From Solirubrobacter pauli (lineage in GTDB: Bacteria; Actinomycetota; Thermoleophilia; Solirubrobacterales; Solirubrobacteraceae): DNA of 64,000 nucleotides. The DNA lies in the NCBI RefSeq assembly GCF_003633755.1, contig NZ_RBIL01000001.1, positions 1,845,426 to 1,909,425 on the forward strand, given 5' to 3'. The notes under the pieces were generated by a model. That model made no database searches and was not told the origin of the DNA. It saw only the letters and a program-made list of their open reading frames with translations. Every line of letters begins with the position of its first letter. The first letter of the stretch is position 1. Shown piece by piece: positions 60,209 to 64,000 of this stretch. A program made the translations under genes and the position numbers.

Positions 60209-62166
60209 CCCTCGCCGCTCGCGTCCCGCTCCTTGATCTTGCCCTCCAGCTGCGCCATCACGTCCGGGTCGCGGAGCGTGGTGACGTCGCCGAGCTCGCG
60301 ACCCTCGGCGATGTCGCGCAGCAGGCGGCGCATGATCTTGCCCGAGCGGGTCTTCGGCAGGTCGCCCGCCCAGATGATGCGCTTGGGACGGGCGAACTTG
60401 CCGATGCGGTCGGCGACGCGGGCGCGGATCTCCTCGATCAGCGCGTCGTCGCCGTCGTCGTTCGCGCCCTCGAGCGTCACGAACGCGGTGATCGCCTGGC
60501 CCGTGTCCTCGTCGGCCTGGCCGATCACCGCGGCCTCGGCCACCTTCGGGTGCGAGACGATCGCCGACTCCACCTCCGCGGTGGAGAGCCGGTGGCCGGA
60601 GACGTTCACCACGTCGTCGATGCGGCCGATGATCCAGAAGTAGCCGTCCTCGTCCTTGCGCGCGGCGTCGCCGACGAGGTACGTGTCCTTCCCGAACTTG
60701 GAGAAGTACGTCTCGATGAAGCGGTCGTCCTCCTTGTAGAGGGTGCGCAGCATCGACGGCCACGGGCGCTTGAGGATCAGGTAGCCCTGGCCCTCGTCGA
60801 CGTCGTTGCCGTCGTCGTCGACGACGGCCGCCTCGATGCCCGGCAACGGTCTGCCCGCGGAGCCGGGCTTCGCGTCCAGCAGGCCCGGAAGCGTCGTGAT
60901 CATGATCGAGCCGGTCTCGGTCTGCCACCACGTGTCGACGATCGGCGCCTTCCCGCCGCCGATCACCTTCCAGTACCAGAGCCACGCCTTCGGGTTGATC
61001 GGCTCGCCGACCGTGCCCAGCAGGCGCAGGCTCGACAGGTCGTGCTTCTCAGGGTGCTCGACGCCCCACTTCATGCACGCGCGGATCGCCGTCGGCGCGC
61101 AGTACATGATCGTCACCTTGAAGCGCTCGACGATCTCCCACCAGATGTCCTTGGCGGGGTAGTCCGGCGCGCCCTCCCACATCACCGACGTCGCGCCGTT
61201 GGCGAGCGGGCCGTAGATGATGTAGCTGTGCCCGGTGACCCAGCCGACGTCGGCCGCGCACCAGTAGATGTCGTGCTCCGGCTTGAGGTCGAAGACGGCC
61301 TTGTGCGTGTAGGCGACGCCGGTCAGGTAGCCGCCGGTGGTGTGCAGGATGCCCTTGGGCTTCGCGGTCGAGCCGGACGTGTAGAGGATGTAGAGCGGGT
61401 CCTCGGCGTCCATCGGCTCGGGCGTGTGCTCGTCGGCGGCGGCCTCGAGCAGCTGCGCGTACGAGTGGTCGCGCCCCTCCTTGAGCGGCGCGCCGTTGCC
61501 CGTCTTCTCGACGACGACGATCGTGTCCACGAGGTCGCCGATGACCTCGTCCACGGTCTCCTTGATCGGCGCGGTCTTGCCCTTGCGGCGGGCGCCGTCG
61601 ACCGTGATCAGCGTCTTGGCCTCGGAGAACTCGATCCGCTCCTTGACCGACTCGGCGCTGAAGCCGCCGAAGACGACGTTGTGGATCGCGCCGATCCGCG
61701 CGCACGCGAGCATCGAGACGACGACCTCGGGGATCATCGGCAGGTAGATCGCGACGACGTCGCCCTTCTTGACGCCCAGGTCGGTCAGCGCGTTGGCGAG
61801 CTTCTGGACGTCGCGGTGCAGGTCGGCGTAGGTGATGTCGACCTGCTCGCCCTCCTCACCGAGCCAGTGGTAGGCGACGCGGTCGCCGTTGCCGGCCTCG
61901 ACGTGCCGGTCGACGCAGTTGTAGGCGACGTTGAGCTTGCCGCCGACGAACCACTTGGCGAACGGCGGGTTCGACCAGTCCAGCACCTGGTCCCACTTGG
62001 TGTCCCAGTGCAGCGCTTCGGCGCGCTGGGCCCAGAACGCCTCGTAGTCCTCGGCCTGGTCGTAGATCGCAGGGTCTCCGGCGACGGCCTGCTCCTTGAA
62101 GCCGTCCGGTGGCGAGAACGTCTCCTGGTCCAGCAGCTCCTCGAGTTGGTCCTCGAGCGTCGCCAT
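60205..62166 (-). CDS. acs: Acetyl-CoA synthetase
   Basis: Acs converts acetate, ATP and CoA to acetyl-CoA in the cytoplasm. The 653-residue product has the family length. It shows the N-terminal DYEAFWAQRAEALHWDTKWD, the P-loop LYILYTSGSTAKPKGILHTT near residue 265, CAADVGWVTGHSYIIYGPLA, the acetate-pocket motif DTWWQTETGSIMIT near 415, and the C-terminal PKTRSGKIMRRLLRDI with the lysine that is regulated by acetylation. GGAGGAGAT precedes the ATG. Its stop overlaps the stop of the repeat protein by 4 bp. With actP and the LytS/LytTR-linked symporter it completes acetate uptake and activation. Confidence 0.97.
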   Translation of the reverse strand: MATLEDQLEELLDQETFSPPDGFKEQAVAGDPAIYDQAEDYEAFWAQRAEALHWDTKWDQVLDWSNPPFAKWFVGGKLNVAYNCVDRHVEAGNGDRVAYHWLGEEGEQVDITYADLHRDVQKLANALTDLGVKKGDVVAIYLPMIPEVVVSMLACARIGAIHNVVFGGFSAESVKERIEFSEAKTLITVDGARRKGKTAPIKETVDEVIGDLVDTIVVVEKTGNGAPLKEGRDHSYAQLLEAAADEHTPEPMDAEDPLYILYTSGSTAKPKGILHTTGGYLTGVAYTHKAVFDLKPEHDIYWCAADVGWVTGHSYIIYGPLANGATSVMWEGAPDYPAKDIWWEIVERFKVTIMYCAPTAIRACMKWGVEHPEKHDLSSLRLLGTVGEPINPKAWLWYWKVIGGGKAPIVDTWWQTETGSIMITTLPGLLDAKPGSAGRPLPGIEAAVVDDDGNDVDEGQGYLILKRPWPSMLRTLYKEDDRFIETYFSKFGKDTYLVGDAARKDEDGYFWIIGRIDDVVNVSGHRLSTAEVESAIVSHPKVAEAAVIGQADEDTGQAITAFVTLEGANDDGDDALIEEIRARVADRIGKFARPKRIIWAGDLPKTRSGKIMRRLLRDIAEGRELGDVTTLRDPDVMAQLEGKIKERDASGEG

Positions 62167-62186
62167 GCGATCTCCTCCCCTGAGTG

Positions 62187-63077
62187 TTAGTGACGCTTCT
62201 TCCGCTTGCTGCGACCGCCGCTCGGCGCCGTCTTCGGCACCGCGGGCTGCGTCGCGGGTGCGGCACCGGTGCGCTCGGCGCGCGCCTGGGCGGCCGCGAC
62301 CGCACTGGGCCACGGCTCCGCTTTACCCGTTCGCCAGGCCGGAGGATCGCCCCCCGGGAACCGGCCGATGAGCAGGAAGCCGATGCCGGCGAGCCAGAAC
62401 ACCTGGACGACGGGCAGCGGGAAGACGACGAGCATGGCACCGGCGACGATGCCGAGGTAGCCGAACAGCTTCGTGAGCAGGCCGACGCGCATCGCGTTGA
62501 GCGAGACGAAGACCAGGCCGACCGCGAGCAGCAGGCCGCCCAGCGCGTTGAGGATCTGCGCGAACTGCTGCGTGCCCGTCTGCAGCTGGGTCGCCTCGGC
62601 GACGGTGCGCGGGCCGTCCATGAACTCGCCGGCCAGCACGACGATCGACACCCGGTAGATCAGCGTGCCGACGGCGAGCGTGACGCCGCCGATGATCGGG
62701 ATGTAGATCAGGAACTTGCGGAACTCGGGCGTGCGCGCGCGGGTGGCGACCGCGAGGAAGCCGGCGGCCCACGCCATGCCGCAGTAGCCGATGAAGGCGC
62801 CGACGCCGATCAGGATGATCGTCAGCTGGTTGTCCTGGAGGTACTGGAACTCCTCCAGGCGCAGCGACGGAAGCTTGGTGACGACGTTGCTGCCGTTGCC
62901 GAGCCGCTCGAGCGAGTCCAGCCCGCTGATCGACGGGTAGCCGCTCCGGAGGCGCTCGAACGCGATGTAGTAGACGAGCAGGCCGACCGCGCCGATGATC
63001 GCCGCGATGGCGGCGCGGATGCGGTGCTGTCGCTCCCAAGCGAGCGTCTTCTCTGGATCCTGCGTCACGGCGGCCAC
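62187..63077 (-). CDS. Multi-helix membrane protein, unknown function
   Basis: The product of about 296 residues has five or six membrane helices, including AAIAAIIGAVGLLVYYIAFE, LTIILIGVGAFIGYCGMAWA, FLIYIPIIGGVTLAVGTLIY and AGAMLVVFPLPVVQVFWLAG. A soluble loop lies near residue 55, and the C-terminal tail is Ala/Pro-rich and strongly basic (GGRSKRKKRH). I recognise no named family; similar genes lie upstream of acs in related actinobacteria as far as I can recall. GTG 63077 or GTG 63068 are the possible starts, with no clear ribosome-binding site. It is co-directional with acs (20-bp gap), so it probably shares the transcript. Confidence 0.72.
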   Translation of the reverse strand: MAAVTQDPEKTLAWERQHRIRAAIAAIIGAVGLLVYYIAFERLRSGYPSISGLDSLERLGNGSNVVTKLPSLRLEEFQYLQDNQLTIILIGVGAFIGYCGMAWAAGFLAVATRARTPEFRKFLIYIPIIGGVTLAVGTLIYRVSIVVLAGEFMDGPRTVAEATQLQTGTQQFAQILNALGGLLLAVGLVFVSLNAMRVGLLTKLFGYLGIVAGAMLVVFPLPVVQVFWLAGIGFLLIGRFPGGDPPAWRTGKAEPWPSAVAAAQARAERTGAAPATQPAVPKTAPSGGRSKRKKRH

Positions 63078-63090
63078 GTCCGGGGACACT

Positions 63091-63276
63091 CTAGTGGCGC
63101 GTGCCCGGCGGAAGACCGGGACGGCGCGCGGGCTCCGGCCCGATCTGGTTGCGGCCGACCACGCGGGACGCCTTGTCACCGGCGTACAGGACGATGTCCA
63201 GCGCGGGCGCCGCGAGCCGGATCAGCGCCTCGAGCCGGCGGGTGTTGCGAACCTGTGCTGCGCTCCTGTAGGCCAC
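63091..63276 (-). CDS. Small 61-residue protein, unknown function
   Basis: The frame encodes RSAAQVRNTRRLEALIRLAA, then a short hydrophobic stretch PALDIVLYAGDKASRVVG and a basic, proline-rich end. It is supported by its GTG at 63276 lying 9 nt after TACCCT on the minus strand. That hexamer overlaps the -10 of the divergent CBS gene. The stop is 13 bp before the next gene on the same strand, so it may lead the membrane protein-acs transcript. No family is recognised. Confidence 0.5.
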   Translation of the reverse strand: MAYRSAAQVRNTRRLEALIRLAAPALDIVLYAGDKASRVVGRNQIGPEPARRPGLPPGTRH

Positions 63277-63285
63277 GGTCGCGCA

Positions 63286-63295
63286 AGGGTACACT
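63286..63295. promoter_or_regulatory. Overlapping divergent -10 elements
   Basis: The decamer AGGGTACACT contains TACACT on the plus strand, 8 nt before the ATG at 63304. On the minus strand it contains TACCCT, 9 nt before the GTG at 63276. One GTA core would serve both directions. No Shine-Dalgarno sequence precedes either start, so both transcripts would be leaderless. Confidence 0.5.
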
Positions 63296-63303
63296 CGCGC
63301 TCG

Positions 63304-63723
63304 ATGCTGGTCGGCGAGGTCATGACAGAGGGCGCGGTCACCGCGAGCCCGGACACTTCGGTGCGCGAGGTCGCGGGCCTGATGCGCTCGCGCAACGTCG
63401 GCTCGGTGGTGCTGGTCGCCGTCGACGGCCGCCCGGTCGGCTTCATCACCGACCGCGACATCGTCCTGTCGGTCGTCGCGCAGGGTCGCCCGTGGGACGA
63501 CCGCGCCGCCGAGCACGCCTCCTCGCCCGTGATCCGGGCGGAGCCGGACATGGAGGTCGAGGAGGCGACGCAGCGGATGGTCCGCCACGGCGTCCGCCGG
63601 CTGGTCGTCGTCGAAGGCGGCGTCGTGCAGGGCGTCGTCACGCTCGACGACCTGTCCTCGCGCGGGCTCGAGCCGGAGCTGTCCGCACGCGTCACACGGG
63701 CTGCGCTGCCCGCGCTCGGCTGA
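63304..63723 (+). CDS. CBS-domain pair protein
   Basis: The 139-residue product is two CBS motifs: VGEVMTEGAVTASPDTSVRE, with VGSVVLVAVDGRPVGFITDR for the first, and VIRAEPDMEVEEATQRMVRH, with VQGVVTLDDLSSRG for the second. The GFITDRDIV and GVVTLDDL motifs are typical nucleotide-contacting ends. It has no partner domain. The ATG lies 8 nt after TACACT. Its 3' end overlaps the amidotransferase gene by 32 bp tail to tail. Confidence 0.9.
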   Translation: MLVGEVMTEGAVTASPDTSVREVAGLMRSRNVGSVVLVAVDGRPVGFITDRDIVLSVVAQGRPWDDRAAEHASSPVIRAEPDMEVEEATQRMVRHGVRRLVVVEGGVVQGVVTLDDLSSRGLEPELSARVTRAALPALG

Positions 63724-64000
63724 CCACCGCCTCGGCGAACGCGCGGATCACCGGGTGCGCGCGCGTGCCGTCGCCCGCGAGCTCCGGCTGGAACAGCGTC
63801 CCCAGGAAGAACCTGTGCTCGGGGAGCTCGAGCGCGCGCGGGGCCCCGTCCTCGTCGTGCGCGCCGAAGACGACGCCGGCGGCCTCGAGCGCGGCGACGT
63901 ACTCGGGCGCGATGCCGTAGGAGCAGTGGTAGCGCTCGAGCCGCTGGTCGACGCCGGCGATGCGGGCGATCAGCGTGTCGGGCGTGTACCGGATCACGCC
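63692..64000 (-). CDS. CTP-synthase-like class I glutamine amidotransferase, C-terminal part only
   Basis: The fragment covers about the last 100 residues and runs off the right edge of the window, so start and catalytic Cys are not visible. It resembles the amidotransferase end of CTP synthase-like proteins: RYHCSYGIAPEYVAALEAAG, then FGAHDEDGAPRALELPEHRF and FFLGTLFQPELAGDGTRAHP, which holds the region normally carrying the catalytic His-Glu pair. In this copy the His before P-E-L/F is Gln (FQPEL). This is also seen in stand-alone relatives of PyrG and may mean loss of glutaminase activity. The start beyond 64000 is unknown. Confidence 0.7.
   Translation of the reverse strand, partial: GVIRYTPDTLIARIAGVDQRLERYHCSYGIAPEYVAALEAAGVVFGAHDEDGAPRALELPEHRFFLGTLFQPELAGDGTRAHPVIRAFAEAVVSRARAAQPV

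Overview
The window is GC-rich, almost fully coding DNA from a bacterial chromosome. Its gene content points to an actinobacterium, most likely of the class Thermoleophilia (Solirubrobacterales-like). The pointers are a complete nuoA-N operon, long-form transaldolase, MreB, a TraA-type relaxase relic, many GTG starts, ATGA/GTGA gene overlaps, and several TANNNT hexamers sitting 7-10 nt ahead of start codons (leaderless-type promoters). The taxonomic call is inference from family resemblance, not from a marker gene tree.

Region 1 (1 to about 7.26 kb) is the debris of an integrated mobile element that ends next to a tRNA-Arg gene. It holds an ArsR-type regulator relic, a tyrosine integrase with a frameshift and a lost catalytic tyrosine, a MobF/TraA relaxase-helicase with about six frameshifts and two in-frame stops, a frameshifted DUF2971 gene, and two genes that still look intact (1653-1955 and 5327-6013). 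Lesions are dense here and almost absent in the next 57 kb, so this looks like true decay and not poor sequence.

Region 2 (7.27-25.1 kb) is housekeeping and metabolic sequence: three tRNAs around mreB, an XRE-cupin regulator divergent from a thioredoxin-reductase-like flavoprotein, and a nickel/cobalt block (Fur-family regulator, CbiM-PDGLE, CbiQ, CbiO). A Nur-box-like site lies between the regulator and a divergent cupin. Then come transaldolase, a quinone oxidoreductase, CBS and DUF892 proteins, an AbrB-family membrane protein divergent from a ThDP enzyme plus cyclase pair across a perfect palindrome, a phosphatase, serS, and a divergent cytochrome c / cupredoxin lipoprotein pair.

Region 3 (25.18-40.25 kb) is the 14-gene NADH:quinone oxidoreductase operon in canonical A-to-N order, tightly coupled and closed by a strong hairpin.

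Region 4 (40.28-64 kb) holds a pilin-like secreted protein, a frameshifted glyoxalase-family gene, a nuclease lipoprotein, a transglutaminase membrane protein and an acyl-CoA synthetase. Next is an apparent acetate/short-chain-acid block: LytS kinase, LytTR regulator, two sodium:solute symporters each with a small membrane partner, an epimerase, and acetyl-CoA synthetase at 60.2-62.2 kb. Between these lie tryptophanase, an M15 peptidase, an OmpR-type two-component system and a roughly 947-residue secreted protein with 14 propeller-like repeats. The window ends inside a CTP-synthase-like glutamine amidotransferase gene.

I did not find a clearly new multi-gene system. The best leads are the nickel regulon with a shared Nur-type operator, the two-propeller secreted protein, the pilin-like protein after nuo, the flavoprotein that appears to lack an NADPH site, and the leaderless/bidirectional promoter pattern.
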